A stretch of 64,000 nt of DNA from Kribbella jiaozuonensis (GCF_005233875.1 NZ_SZPZ01000001.1:2356001-2420000), one strand, 5' to 3'. Numbered from the stretch's first letter, positions 42,975 to 52,155 are shown. Numbers and translations are program-made. Notes: a model not told the origin generated them from the letters alone.

Positions 42975-44399
42975 CTAGAGCGGGATGTTTCCGTGGTTCC
43001 CGCGGATCGGTCCGCCGACCTCGGCCTTCGCGAGGGCAGTTGCCAACGCTGTCCGGGTGCGGGTCGGTTCGACGACCTCGTCCACCACGCCGATCTCGCG
43101 GGCGCGGTCGATGCCGCCGGCAATCTTCTCGTGTTCGACGGCCAGTTCGGCTTCTACCTGCGCCCGCAGTTCAGGGTCGACCTCGGCCAGCTTCCGCCGG
43201 TGCAGCACGCGGACCGCCGCGACCGCACCCATCACAGCCACCTCGGCCCGCGGCCACGCGAACACCCGCGTCGCCCCGAGCGATCGCGCATTCATCGCGA
43301 TGTACGCCCCGCCGTACGTCTTCCGCGTCACCAACGTCACCCGCGGTACGACGGCCTCCGCGAACGCATGCAGCAGTTTCGCGCCCCGTCGTACGACGCC
43401 GTCCCACTCCTGCCCGACGCCCGGCAGATAACCCGGTACGTCGACCAGCACGACCAGCGGTACGCCGAACGCGTCGCACATCCGGACGAAGCGTGATGCC
43501 TTCTCCGCCGACAGTGCGTCGAGGCAACCACCCAGCCGGAGCGGATTGTTGGCGATGACACCGACCGTCCGCCCGCCGAGCCGGCCCAGCGTGGTGACGA
43601 TGTTCGGCGCCCACCGTTGGTGGAGCTCAACTGCAGAAGACGAGTCGAGCACCCCTCCAACCAGCGGATGGACGTCGTACGCGCGCTTGGCCGACTCCGG
43701 CAGGAACCCGGACAGATCGGTGTCCGGGATGTCCGTGGACATCGAGCCCTGATTCGCGAGCAGGTCCGTCAACCGGCGCGCCTGCTCGATCGCCGCGTCC
43801 TCGGAGTCCGTCGTGATGTGGACGACGCCGGACCGGCGGCCGTGCGGCTCGGGGCCGCCGAGCCGGAGCATGTCGACGTCCTCGCCGGTGACCGAGCGGA
43901 CCACGTCCGGCCCGGTGACGAAGATCCGTCCCTCGGGACCGAGGATGACGATGTCGGTCAGCGCCGGACCGTACGCCGCGCCTCCCGCGGCCGGACCGAG
44001 CACCACCGAGATCTGCGGGATCTTCCCGGACGCCTGCGTCATCGCGTAGAAGATCTTGCCGACCGCGTGCAGGCTGAGCACGCCCTCGGCCAGACGCGCG
44101 CCGCCCGAGTGCCACAGGCCGATGATCGGCACCTGCTCCTCGCGGGCGACCTCGTACGCCTTGACCACGACGTCACAGCCCTCGTCGCCCATCGCGCCGC
44201 CCATCACGGTCGCGTCGGAGCAGAACGCGACGACCTTCGCCCCGGCAATCCGCCCGCGGGCCGCGATCATCCCCGACAGGTTGTCGGGGGTGATCAACTC
44301 CAGGCTGCCCGGGTCCAGCAGGTTCGTCAGCCGGGTGAGCGGGTTCCGCGGGTCCTGCTCACGGGGGAGTTTGGCGGGTCTTGCCGGGGCAACGGTCAT
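42975..44399 (-). CDS. accD: Acyl-CoA carboxylase carboxyltransferase (beta) subunit
   Basis: A 474-residue carboxyltransferase that moves CO2 from biotin to acetyl- or propionyl-CoA, giving malonyl- or methylmalonyl-CoA. Landmarks are SDATVMGGAMGDEG, WHSGGARLAEGV and LGPAAGGAAYGPAL in the N-terminal half and RKTYGGAYIAMNAR in the C-terminal half, with oxyanion-hole Gly pairs in each. It is somewhat shorter than typical AccD/PccB proteins (about 520). As the last gene of the fab operon, 16 bases after fabF, it would supply malonyl-CoA. GGAGGACAC precedes the ATG. Acetyl versus propionyl preference cannot be assigned by eye. Confidence 0.92.
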   Translation of the reverse strand: MTVAPARPAKLPREQDPRNPLTRLTNLLDPGSLELITPDNLSGMIAARGRIAGAKVVAFCSDATVMGGAMGDEGCDVVVKAYEVAREEQVPIIGLWHSGGARLAEGVLSLHAVGKIFYAMTQASGKIPQISVVLGPAAGGAAYGPALTDIVILGPEGRIFVTGPDVVRSVTGEDVDMLRLGGPEPHGRRSGVVHITTDSEDAAIEQARRLTDLLANQGSMSTDIPDTDLSGFLPESAKRAYDVHPLVGGVLDSSSAVELHQRWAPNIVTTLGRLGGRTVGVIANNPLRLGGCLDALSAEKASRFVRMCDAFGVPLVVLVDVPGYLPGVGQEWDGVVRRGAKLLHAFAEAVVPRVTLVTRKTYGGAYIAMNARSLGATRVFAWPRAEVAVMGAVAAVRVLHRRKLAEVDPELRAQVEAELAVEHEKIAGGIDRAREIGVVDEVVEPTRTRTALATALAKAEVGGPIRGNHGNIPL

Positions 44400-44415
44400 G
44401 GGTGTCCTCCGGGGA

Positions 44416-45651
44416 TTACAGCGTTTTGAATGCGATGGCGGCGTTGTGGCCGCCGAAGCCGAACGAGTTGTTCAGCGCCGCGATGTCCCCGTCGGGCAGC
44501 TTGCGCTGCTCGGTCGCGACGTCCAGGTCGATCTGGTCGTCGAGCTTGTCCACGTTGATGGTGGGCGGTGAGACCCGGTTGTGCAGGGCGAGCACGGTCG
44601 CGACCGACTCCACCGCACCGGCACCGCCGAGCAGGTGACCGATCATCGACTTCGGCGCGGTGGCGACCGCGTGGTCGGCCTCCTTGCCGAGCGCCTGCCG
44701 GATCGCGATCGACTCGGCGATGTCGCCCTGCGGCGTCGACGTGGCGTGTGCGTTGATGTGGAAGATGTCGGCCGGGGTCAGATCGCCCTCGGACAGCGCC
44801 CGCTCCATCGCCCGCCGCGCACCCGAACCGGTCGGGTCGGGCTGCGCGATGTCGTGGCCGTCGGCCGAGATGCCCGCACCGGCGAGCTCGGCGTAGATCT
44901 TCGCGCCGCGCGCCTTCGCGTGCTCGTACGACTCCAGGATCAGTACGCCGGCACCCTCGCCGAGCAGGAAGCCGTCGCGGTCCACGTCCCACGGCCGGGA
45001 GGCGCGCTCCGGCTCGTCGTTCCGCTTGCTCAGCGCCTGCATCATCCCGAACGCGGCCAGCGGCAGCGCCATGATCGCGCCCTCGGCGCCACCGGCGATC
45101 ACCACGTCCGCGCGGCCGAGCCGGATCTGGTCCAGACCCAGCCAGATCGCCTCGTTACCGGACGCGCAGGCCGAGACCGGGGTGTGGACGCCGGCCTTGG
45201 CGCCGAACTCCAGGCTCACGTACGCCGCGGACGAGTTCGGCATCAGCATCGGGATCGCCAGCGGTGACACGCGCCGCGGGTTCTTCAGCAGCGCGTCGTA
45301 GTTTGACAGCGTGGTGTGCAGGCCGCCGATACCGGACGCGACCGCGACGCCGAGCCGCTCCTTGTCCAGGCCGGAGTCCTCCAGGCCGGAGTCGGCCCAC
45401 GCCTCACGGGCGGCGACGACGGCGAGCTGCGCCGTCCGGTCCAGGCGGCGGGCCTTGACCCGCTCGATCACCTCGGTCGGGTCGACCGCGGCCGGTGCGG
45501 CGATCTGCACCGCCAGGTTCTGCACCCACTCGTCGGTCAGCCGCCGCGCGCCGGAGCGTCCGGCCAGCAGCCCTTCCCAGGTGCTGGACACGTCGCCCCC
45601 GAGCGGGGTCGTGGCTCCGAGCCCAGTGATGACGACTCGGGTCTTCGACAT
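44416..45651 (-). CDS. fabF: Beta-ketoacyl-ACP synthase II
   Basis: A 411-residue condensing enzyme that extends acyl-ACP with malonyl-ACP. The active site is complete: Cys162 in VSACASGNEA, His in NAHATSTPQGD, Lys/His in KSMIGHLLGGAG, and the C-terminal NNSFGFGGHN. The start is set at 45651 (MSKTRVVITG), with GAGGT upstream; an in-frame start six codons earlier lacks the ribosome site. The order fabD-fabH-acpP-fabF matches the Streptomyces SCO2387-SCO2390 locus. Confidence 0.96.
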   Translation of the reverse strand: MSKTRVVITGLGATTPLGGDVSSTWEGLLAGRSGARRLTDEWVQNLAVQIAAPAAVDPTEVIERVKARRLDRTAQLAVVAAREAWADSGLEDSGLDKERLGVAVASGIGGLHTTLSNYDALLKNPRRVSPLAIPMLMPNSSAAYVSLEFGAKAGVHTPVSACASGNEAIWLGLDQIRLGRADVVIAGGAEGAIMALPLAAFGMMQALSKRNDEPERASRPWDVDRDGFLLGEGAGVLILESYEHAKARGAKIYAELAGAGISADGHDIAQPDPTGSGARRAMERALSEGDLTPADIFHINAHATSTPQGDIAESIAIRQALGKEADHAVATAPKSMIGHLLGGAGAVESVATVLALHNRVSPPTINVDKLDDQIDLDVATEQRKLPDGDIAALNNSFGFGGHNAAIAFKTL

Positions 45652-45766
45652 GGTTACCTCATCCTTCACATCAGGGATCTGCGGTTGGGAGCGAGGGGTG
45701 TGTACTGCGTGGTGCTCATCGAGGCAGCCCGATGAGCACCCCGGGCCAGCACGGTGACGGCGTAGG

Positions 45767-46015
45767 TCAGCCGTTCTGGGCGCGCTCGATGAACGCGACC
45801 GCGTCGCCGACGGTCTTCAGGTTCTTGACCTCGTCGTCGGGGATCTTCACGTCGAACTTCTCCTCGGCGGCCACCACGACCTCCACCATGGAGAGCGAGT
45901 CGACGTCGAGGTCGTCGGTGAAGGACTTGTCCAGCTGGACGTCCTCCACCGGGATGCCGGCGATCTCGTTCACGATCTCGGCGAGGTTGGAACGGATCTC
46001 TTCGGTGCTGGCCAT
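45767..46015 (-). CDS. acpP: Acyl carrier protein
   Basis: An 82-residue ACP with the phosphopantetheine site Ser40 in DLDVDSLSMVE (a DSL motif). It is acidic and four-helix, with normal length. It carries growing acyl chains for the fatty-acid synthase. It lies between fabH and fabF. GGGAACC-type sequence precedes the ATG at 46015. The neighbours identify it as the primary-metabolism ACP rather than a polyketide one. Confidence 0.96.
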   Translation of the reverse strand: MASTEEIRSNLAEIVNEIAGIPVEDVQLDKSFTDDLDVDSLSMVEVVVAAEEKFDVKIPDDEVKNLKTVGDAVAFIERAQNG

Positions 46016-46105
46016 GTTCTCTGGTTCCCTTTCGGATTTCTGCTGGCTGTACAGCTTTGGTACAGCCGGGTGCGGCCACCTGAGCCGCCCCCGGACAACT
46101 ATGGA

Positions 46106-47095
46106 CTACGGCAAGCGGATGACCTGGGCGGCGTACACCAGCCCGGCGCCGAAGCCGATGATCAGTGCGAGGTCGCCGCTCTTGGCTTCGCCGGCCTCGC
46201 GCATCGCGGTGATCGCGAGTGGGATCGACGCCGCCGAGGTGTTGCCCTGGCGCTCGATGTCCCGTGCGACCTTGACGTGCTCCGGCAGCTTCAACGCCCG
46301 CCGCATCGCGTCGGTGATCCGCATGTTCGCCTGGTGCGGCACGAACAGGTCGAGCTGCTCGGCCTTCACGCCGGCCACGTCCAGCGCCTGCTGCGCGGTC
46401 TTCGCCATCTCGAACGACGCCCAGCGGAACACCGGGTTGCCGTCCATCGTGAGGTGCGGCCAGTTGTGGTTGCCGTGCACCTCCTGCCAGGACTCCTTCT
46501 GGCTGATCACCTGGTGCTGCGTACCGTCCGAGCCCCAGACGACCGGGCCGATCCCCGGTTCGTCGGTCGGGCCCACGATCGCGGCACCGGCGCCGTCGGC
46601 GAAGATGAACGCCGTACTGCGGTCGGTCCGGTCGGTGATGTCGCTGAGCCGCTCGACGCCGATCGCCAGCACGTACTTCGCACTGCCGCCGCGGACCAGG
46701 TCGTTGGCCATCGCGATGCCGTAGCAGAAGCCCGCGCAGGCGGCGGAGATGTCGAACGCCGCGGCGGTCGGGGCGCCGACCGCGACCGCGATCTGGGTCG
46801 CGATCGCCGGGGTCTGGTAGAGGTGGGTGACGGTCGAGACGATCACGCAGCCGATGTCGGCCGGGTCGATACCGGAGTCGGCCAGCGCGTCCTTGGCCGC
46901 GTTCACCGACATCATCAGCACGGTCTCGTCATCGCTCGCCCAGCGCCGCTCCTTGATCCCGGAACGGGTCTGGATCCACTCGTCGCTGGAGTCGATCTGC
47001 TCGAGGATCTCGGAGTTCGGCACCACGCGCCGCGGCCGGTACGAGCCGATGCCGAGCACTCCGGCGTACGTCGAACCTGTCGACGCCGTGATCAT
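46106..47095 (-). CDS. fabH: Beta-ketoacyl-ACP synthase III
   Basis: A 329-residue initiation enzyme that condenses an acyl-CoA primer with malonyl-ACP. The triad is Cys120 (SAACAGFCYG), His254 (FVPHQANMRI) and Asn285 (RQGNTSAAS). In actinobacteria it selects branched primers, setting iso/anteiso chains. The ATG at 47095 overlaps the fabD stop (ATGA), which rules out an earlier in-frame start. Confidence 0.96.
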   Translation of the reverse strand: MITASTGSTYAGVLGIGSYRPRRVVPNSEILEQIDSSDEWIQTRSGIKERRWASDDETVLMMSVNAAKDALADSGIDPADIGCVIVSTVTHLYQTPAIATQIAVAVGAPTAAAFDISAACAGFCYGIAMANDLVRGGSAKYVLAIGVERLSDITDRTDRSTAFIFADGAGAAIVGPTDEPGIGPVVWGSDGTQHQVISQKESWQEVHGNHNWPHLTMDGNPVFRWASFEMAKTAQQALDVAGVKAEQLDLFVPHQANMRITDAMRRALKLPEHVKVARDIERQGNTSAASIPLAITAMREAGEAKSGDLALIIGFGAGLVYAAQVIRLP

Positions 47096-48285
47096 GCGGG
47101 GCTCCCGGCGGGGTGCAGACGGACCAGCGGCTGTCCCGGGGCGACCGGGTCGCCTTCCTCGGCGAGCCACTCGACCACGATGCCGCCGTGCGGCGCGCTC
47201 ACCTCGACCTCGTCGCGCAGGCTCGCCACCTTCGCCACGACCTCACCGGCCGCAACGGTGTCACCGGACTCCCGGCGTACGTCGACCTCACGGGTGAAGG
47301 TGCCCTTGATCGGGGCGACCAGCAGCCGCCAGGTCGGGGAGGCGTCGATCTCGGACGGGCTGCCGTGCTTCTCCACGAACGCACGGGCGTCGTCGAGCTG
47401 GTCCGGGGTCTTGAGCGCGAACGTCTCGACACCCTTCAGCGCGCGGCGCGCGATACCGGTCAGCGTGCCCGCCGGCGGCAGCTCGAGGATGCCGGTCACG
47501 TCGAGGTCGGACATGGTCTGCATGCACAGGTCCCAGCGGACCGGCGCGTTCACCTGGTTGACGAGCCGCTGCAGGACGTCGCGACCGTCGTGGACGACAT
47601 GGCCGTCGCGGTTCGAGATCAGGCGGGTCCGCGGGTCGTGCGTGCTGATCGCGGTGGCGTACTTCGCCAACGTCTGCACGGCGGGCTCCATGTGCTTGGT
47701 GTGGAACGCGCCCGCGACCGACAGCGGGATCAGCCGGGTCTTGGCGGGCGGGTCGGCGGCGAGCGCGGCCAGCTCCTCAACGGTGCCTGCGGCAACGATC
47801 TGGCCGGGGCCGTTGTCGTTCGCCGCGGTCAGGCCGTGCTCGGCGAGCTTGGCCAGGATCTCCTCGCGGTCACCGCCGAGGACTGCGGTCATCGAGGTCG
47901 CGGTCTGCGCGGCCGCGGCGGCCATCGCCTTGCCGCGCTCGCGGACCAGGACCATCGCCTGCTCGGCCGTCAGTACGCCGGTGCCGGCCGCGGCGGCGAG
48001 TTCACCGACGCTGTGGCCGGCGACCGCGCCGACCTTGGTGAAGGCGTCGGCCGGGTGCGGGAACACCGCCAGCGCCGCCAGCATGCTGGACGCGACCAGC
48101 AGCGGCTGCGCGATCGCGGTGTCGCGGATCGTGTCCGCGTCCGCCTGGGTGCCGTAGTGGGCGAGATCGAGACCGGCCACCGCGGAGAGCCAGTTCAGCC
48201 GGCTCTCGAACACGGGATCCGCCAGCCACGGCTCGAGGAATCCTGGGGTCTGGGCACCCTGACCGGGTGCGACGATGACGAGCAC
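47092..48285 (-). CDS. fabD: Malonyl-CoA:ACP transacylase fused to a biotinyl/lipoyl-like domain
   Basis: A 397-residue protein. Residues 1-290 are a standard FabD: APGQGAQ at the start, nucleophile Ser92 in GHSVGE and His195 in GAFHTKH. After a linker, residues 320-391 form a second domain with the barrel-sandwich pattern of biotinyl/lipoyl carriers: VAPIKGTF, ESGDTVAAGEVV, SAPHGGIV, EEGDPVAPGQPLVRL. At the hairpin where carriers have the modified Lys (MKM in biotinyl domains) it has SLRDEV, with Arg357, so attachment is not expected. A typical FabD ends near 310 residues. GTG at 48285 follows GAGGGAGAG. The fusion may dock the carboxylase encoded by the same operon. Confidence 0.9.
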   Translation of the reverse strand: MLVIVAPGQGAQTPGFLEPWLADPVFESRLNWLSAVAGLDLAHYGTQADADTIRDTAIAQPLLVASSMLAALAVFPHPADAFTKVGAVAGHSVGELAAAAGTGVLTAEQAMVLVRERGKAMAAAAAQTATSMTAVLGGDREEILAKLAEHGLTAANDNGPGQIVAAGTVEELAALAADPPAKTRLIPLSVAGAFHTKHMEPAVQTLAKYATAISTHDPRTRLISNRDGHVVHDGRDVLQRLVNQVNAPVRWDLCMQTMSDLDVTGILELPPAGTLTGIARRALKGVETFALKTPDQLDDARAFVEKHGSPSEIDASPTWRLLVAPIKGTFTREVDVRRESGDTVAAGEVVAKVASLRDEVEVSAPHGGIVVEWLAEEGDPVAPGQPLVRLHPAGSPA

Positions 48286-48351
48286 GTGCCAACTCTCCCT
48301 CAACAGGGCCCGTCGAGAGCCGCAGGGCGAGCACGAATTCTCGGAGGCCGG

Positions 48352-48370
48352 TTTGTAGAGATCCTACAAA
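48352..48370. promoter_or_regulatory. Candidate FasR operator upstream of fabD
   Basis: TTTGTAG (48352-48358) and CTACAAA (48364-48370) form a perfect seven-base dyad with a five-base spacer, in the short gap between fasR and fabD and overlapping the fasR stop codon. FasR is known to activate the fab operon in Streptomyces by binding ahead of fabD, so this is the natural site; the link is inferred. Confidence 0.65.
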
Positions 48371-49560
48371 ACGGCGGTTCCGGGCTCCGGATTGAGCAGG
48401 CGACCCAAGGTCAGTGCGACACGCAATGTGAAAGCGTCGCGGGGATCGAGCGGGTTGTACGCCGTGATGTCCGCCACACGCTTCAACCGGTACCGGACGG
48501 TATTGGCGTGGATGAACATCGTCCGGGCCGTCGCCTCGATCGATCCGCCGGAGTCCAGGTACGCCGAAACCGTGTCGAGCAGCACGCCATCGCCGATCGT
48601 GAGCGGGCCGTAGACCTCGTTGGCGAGCTGGCGGCGGGCGTGGCCGTCTCCGGAGAGTGACCGTTCGGGGAGCAGTTCGTCGGCCTGGACCGGTCGGGGC
48701 GCGTTGGGCCAGGCGGCCGCGGCGCGAAGGCCGGCGACGGCGGCGCGGGCCGAGGTGACGGCCGACATCAGGTCCTTCACGACCGGGCCGACGACGATCG
48801 GGCCGGGTCCAAACCATTGAGCCAGTTTTTGTACGATCTCCACAGGTTTGCTCGTACCCCCGAGTACTACGACCAGGCGGTCGCCCTGGATCGCGCACAG
48901 GGCGTCGGCGCCTGCCTCACGGGCGGCCTGGCGGACCATGTCGGCCACGTTCGAGGTGGTCTCGGTGTCCGCGGCCCGTCCGACCACCACGGCGACCTCG
49001 GCCGATCCCGTCGTACCGGCGGCTCCGGTCCAGCCGAGGGCGGAGGCGCGGGACCGGACCGATTCGTCGGCCTCGCCGCGGATCACGGAGTCGACGAGGA
49101 GGGCTTCGAGCCGGGCGTCCCAGGCACCGCGCATCTCGGCCGCCTGCGCGTAGACCGTGGCAGCGGCGAAGGCTACCTCACGGGCGTAGCGCTGGATGGC
49201 TTCGTGGACGATCGGTACGTCGTCGGGCGGGAGCAGCGTGCCGATCGTCGTCTCGATGGTCTCGATCGTCGTCCGGACCAGGTCGACCGTTTGATGCAGC
49301 GAGATGACCCGGGTGAACTCGCGCGGCGCCGACCCGAAGATCCGGGTCGGCATCGAGGAGTGCGCGTCCGGGTCGCGGAACCATTCGACGAACGCCGAGA
49401 TCCCGGACTGCGCGACCAGCCCGATCCAGGACCGGTCCTGCGCCGAGAGCTTCGCGAACCAGGGCAGCTTCTCCTCCATCGCCGCCATCGCAGCGGTGGC
49501 GAGCGCCCCGGTCGCGCCCTGCAACCGCTCCGCCCGCGCCAGATGCGCACCCTTAGCCAC
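48364..49560 (-). CDS. fasR: FasR-type fatty-acid biosynthesis activator (PucR family)
   Basis: A regulator of about 398 residues with a central GGDEF-like/PucR sensor region and a C-terminal HTH_30 domain (IEATARTMFIHANTVRYRLKR split at its turn). Position directly before fabD matches Streptomyces fasR (SCO2386), an activator of the fab operon. The start is uncertain: GTG at 49560 has GGGAGG about 14 bases upstream, while ATG at 49599 lacks a ribosome site; I prefer GTG. It is divergent from a PHP-domain gene 48 bases away. A TTTGTAG dyad at its 3' end may be its own target. Confidence 0.88.
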   Translation of the reverse strand: MAKGAHLARAERLQGATGALATAAMAAMEEKLPWFAKLSAQDRSWIGLVAQSGISAFVEWFRDPDAHSSMPTRIFGSAPREFTRVISLHQTVDLVRTTIETIETTIGTLLPPDDVPIVHEAIQRYAREVAFAAATVYAQAAEMRGAWDARLEALLVDSVIRGEADESVRSRASALGWTGAAGTTGSAEVAVVVGRAADTETTSNVADMVRQAAREAGADALCAIQGDRLVVVLGGTSKPVEIVQKLAQWFGPGPIVVGPVVKDLMSAVTSARAAVAGLRAAAAWPNAPRPVQADELLPERSLSGDGHARRQLANEVYGPLTIGDGVLLDTVSAYLDSGGSIEATARTMFIHANTVRYRLKRVADITAYNPLDPRDAFTLRVALTLGRLLNPEPGTAVL

Positions 49561-49608
49561 GGACCGACCATAGACCTCCCTGTCGGCCCCCGCTGCCATG
49601 ATGGAGAC

Positions 49609-50652
49609 ATGACGGACAAGGCAGGCGTCGAGGACGCGATCGCGGCACTGCGCGCCATCGGGTATTACCTCGAGCGGGACCGGCAGCCGACGCACCGGGT
49701 GAAGGCGTACCGGCGGGCCGCCGACACCATCGCCGCGCTACCGGCCGCCGAGGTGCGCGCCCGCCGCCGTGCCGGGACGCTGACCGAGATCGCCGGTATC
49801 GGCCCGAAGACCGAGGCCGTCATCGTCGAGGCGATGGACGGCGCGACCCCGTCGTACCTGGTCAAGCTGGAGGAGGCGGCCGGCGAGCTGACCACCGCGG
49901 GCAAGCAGATGCGCGCGGACCTCAAGGCCGACCTGCATCTGCACTCGGAGTGGTCCGACGGCGGCAGCCCGATCGAGGAGATGGCGCGTACGGCGCATCG
50001 TCTCGGCCACTCGTACGTCGCGCTGACCGACCACTCGCCCCGGCTCACCGTCGCGAACGGGCTGTCCCGCGAACGCCGGCTCCAGCAGCTCGAGGTCGTT
50101 GCCGAGCTCAACAAGAAGCTGGCCGACGAGTTGGACGGCTTCCAGATCCTGAACGGGATCGAGGTCGACATCAACGAGGACGGCACGCTCGACTGCGACA
50201 CCGAGATCCTGGCCCGGCTGGACGTGGTCGTCGCCAGCGTGCACTCGAAGCTGCGGATGGCGTCCGAGCCGATGACCGAGCGGATGGTCCGCGCGATCGC
50301 GAACCCGCACGTCGACATCCTCGGTCACTGCACCGGCCGGCTGATCACCGGCGGCCGCGGTACGCGTCCCGAGTCGGAGTTCGACCCCGAGGTGGTGTTC
50401 GAGGCCTGCCGTCAGTTCGGTACGGCGGTCGAGATCAACTCCCGGCCCGAACGCCTCGACCCGCCCAAACGCCTGCTGTCGATGGCGGTCGAGATGGACT
50501 GCATGTTCTCGATCGACACCGATGCGCACGCACCCGGTCAGCTCGACTGGCAGGTCTACGGCTGTGAACGCGCCGAGGACTGCGGTGTCACACCTGACCG
50601 CGTCATCAACACCTGGGACCAGCAGCAACTCCTGGAATGGACGGCATCATGA
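49609..50652 (+). CDS. PHP-domain phosphoesterase with N-terminal HhH region (PolX-like)
   Basis: A 347-residue protein. The N-terminus (1-95) resembles the helix-hairpin-helix region of family X polymerases (YRRAADTIAAL, then EIAGIGPKTEAVI). Residues about 105-345 are a PHP metal-dependent phosphoesterase with DLHLHSEWSDGG, DHSPRLTV, ILGHCTGRL and DTDAH as metal ligands. The polymerase palm domain of PolX is missing, so this is a PolX remnant or a separate HhH-PHP type, likely acting on DNA 3' ends. The ATG at 49609 gives MTDKAGVEDA. Its stop overlaps the pirin start (ATGA). Confidence 0.88.
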   Translation: MTDKAGVEDAIAALRAIGYYLERDRQPTHRVKAYRRAADTIAALPAAEVRARRRAGTLTEIAGIGPKTEAVIVEAMDGATPSYLVKLEEAAGELTTAGKQMRADLKADLHLHSEWSDGGSPIEEMARTAHRLGHSYVALTDHSPRLTVANGLSRERRLQQLEVVAELNKKLADELDGFQILNGIEVDINEDGTLDCDTEILARLDVVVASVHSKLRMASEPMTERMVRAIANPHVDILGHCTGRLITGGRGTRPESEFDPEVVFEACRQFGTAVEINSRPERLDPPKRLLSMAVEMDCMFSIDTDAHAPGQLDWQVYGCERAEDCGVTPDRVINTWDQQQLLEWTAS

Positions 50653-51656
50653 GCGATCTCGAGAAGGATCCGGCCGAAACCATCGGCACCGGTGACTGCG
50701 AAGGGCCCGCACTGGAGCTGCTCGAGGCGCGGGAGGTCGTGCTCGGCAGGACGACGAAGGTGCGGCGCCTGCTGCCCAACAAGAACCGTCGCATGGTCGG
50801 CGCGTGGTGCTTCGTGGACCACTACGGGCCGGATGACCTGACGCAACGCGTCGACTCGTACGACGTACCGGGGGAGCGCGGCATGCAGGTGCCGCCGCAT
50901 CCGCACACGAGTCTGCAGACGGTCAGCTGGTTGTTCGAGGGCGAGATCGAGCACCGCGACAGCGTCGGCTCGCACGCGTTCGTCCGGCCGGGCGAGCTCA
51001 ATATCATGACCGCCGGCAACGGCATCGCCCACTCCGAGATCTCGACCCCGACCGCCCCGCCGATGCTGCACGGCGCGCAACTGTGGGTCGCGCTTCCCGA
51101 CTCGGTGCGTACGACGACGCCGCCGGCCTTCAACGCGTACGCCGACCTCCCGGAGCTCGAACTCGACGGCGCCCGCGCGACCGTCATGATCGGCACGGTC
51201 GCCGGTGTCACTTCACCAGCGCCCGCCTACACCCCGCTCGTCGGCGCCGACATCACCGTCGAGCCCGGTCGCACGCTGGCGCTCCCGCTCACCCCGTCCA
51301 ACGAGTACGCCGTACTCGTCGTCGACGGCTCGCTCTCCGTCGGAGACCTGCACCCCGGCTTCGGCGAGATGGTCTACCTCGGCGCGAACCGCGAGTCGAT
51401 AAATCTAGTTGCCTCCGACAACGGTGTCCGTTTCCTCCTGCTCGGCGGCGAACCGTTCGAGGAGCAGCTGGTGATGTGGTGGAACTTCATTGGCCGCTCC
51501 CACGAAGAGATCGTCGCCGCCCGCGAGTCCTGGCAGGCTGCCATCGCCGCGCGCGGCAACGACCGCTTCCCGATGGTCCCCGGCTACGACGGCGACCCGC
51601 TCCCCGCCCCGCCGCTGCCTGCTATCGCACTGAAGCCACGACCGCGGTCGCGCTGA
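50649..51656 (+). CDS. Pirin-family bicupin protein
   Basis: A 335-residue pirin with the N-terminal cupin signature PPHPHTSLQTVSWLFEGEIEHRDS, which provides the metal His ligands, and GELNIMTAGNGIAHSE. The C-terminal cupin is present (EPFEEQLVMWWNFIGRSHEEI). Bacterial pirins act as quercetinases or bind metabolic enzymes, including pyruvate dehydrogenase E1 in Serratia; aceE lies 5 kb away, but no link is shown. The ATG at 50649 overlaps the PHP gene stop. The 3' end overlaps the convergent membrane-protein gene by 35 bases. Confidence 0.9.
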   Translation: MSDLEKDPAETIGTGDCEGPALELLEAREVVLGRTTKVRRLLPNKNRRMVGAWCFVDHYGPDDLTQRVDSYDVPGERGMQVPPHPHTSLQTVSWLFEGEIEHRDSVGSHAFVRPGELNIMTAGNGIAHSEISTPTAPPMLHGAQLWVALPDSVRTTTPPAFNAYADLPELELDGARATVMIGTVAGVTSPAPAYTPLVGADITVEPGRTLALPLTPSNEYAVLVVDGSLSVGDLHPGFGEMVYLGANRESINLVASDNGVRFLLLGGEPFEEQLVMWWNFIGRSHEEIVAARESWQAAIAARGNDRFPMVPGYDGDPLPAPPLPAIALKPRPRSR

Positions 51657-52155
51657 CCCGGCGCCGGTAGTACGCCCAGGTCAGGACCAGCAGCGCCGGA
51701 CCCCACAGGTAGAGCGGCAGGTAGCAGGTAAGCATCAGCGCCTTCCACGCCGTGCTGGAGAACGGGATGAAGTGGTCCGTCCACACATCGCGGAAGCCGT
51801 AGGTCCAGATCGCGATCAGGGACAGGGCGCCCAGGGTCGCGGGGATGATCGCGGCGTACGGCGCGACCCGCCGGCCGCCGATGAACGGGATCCAGCCGGG
51901 GGCGACCTCGCCCCAGCGCTGCACCAGGCCGAGAGCCGTGAGCGCGACCAGCTCGGAGAAGATCGTCAGGCTGACGACGTACACCTTGCCGCCGAGACCC
52001 TCGAGGTAGGTCGGGTTGCCGTTGGCGTCGATCATGCCCATCGACGAGCCGAAGACCAGGCCGAGTCGCCACAGGCCGGACGGCAGGGTCAGCAACGGGA
52101 CGATGTGCGCAAGGCGGTAGGCCCAGCGGGGGACAGGGCGTTCAGTCGTGTTCAC
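51622..52155 (-). CDS. Small polytopic membrane protein
   Basis: A 177-residue protein with four predicted helices (about 12-34, 50-74, 88-112 and 128-165), containing PLLTLPSGLWRLGLVFG and a C-terminal LTCYLPLYLWGPALLVLTW. I recognise no named family; similar proteins are annotated as hypothetical in actinobacteria. The start is GTG at 52155 (VNTTERPVPRW). It follows the LuxR regulator gene by 74 bases in the same direction. Confidence 0.78.
   Translation of the reverse strand: MNTTERPVPRWAYRLAHIVPLLTLPSGLWRLGLVFGSSMGMIDANGNPTYLEGLGGKVYVVSLTIFSELVALTALGLVQRWGEVAPGWIPFIGGRRVAPYAAIIPATLGALSLIAIWTYGFRDVWTDHFIPFSSTAWKALMLTCYLPLYLWGPALLVLTWAYYRRRVSATAVVASVR

Noticed and set aside
46070..48157. 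A 695-codon open frame antisense to fabH and fabD
   Set aside because: Shadow of two well-conserved enzymes; no coherent domain.
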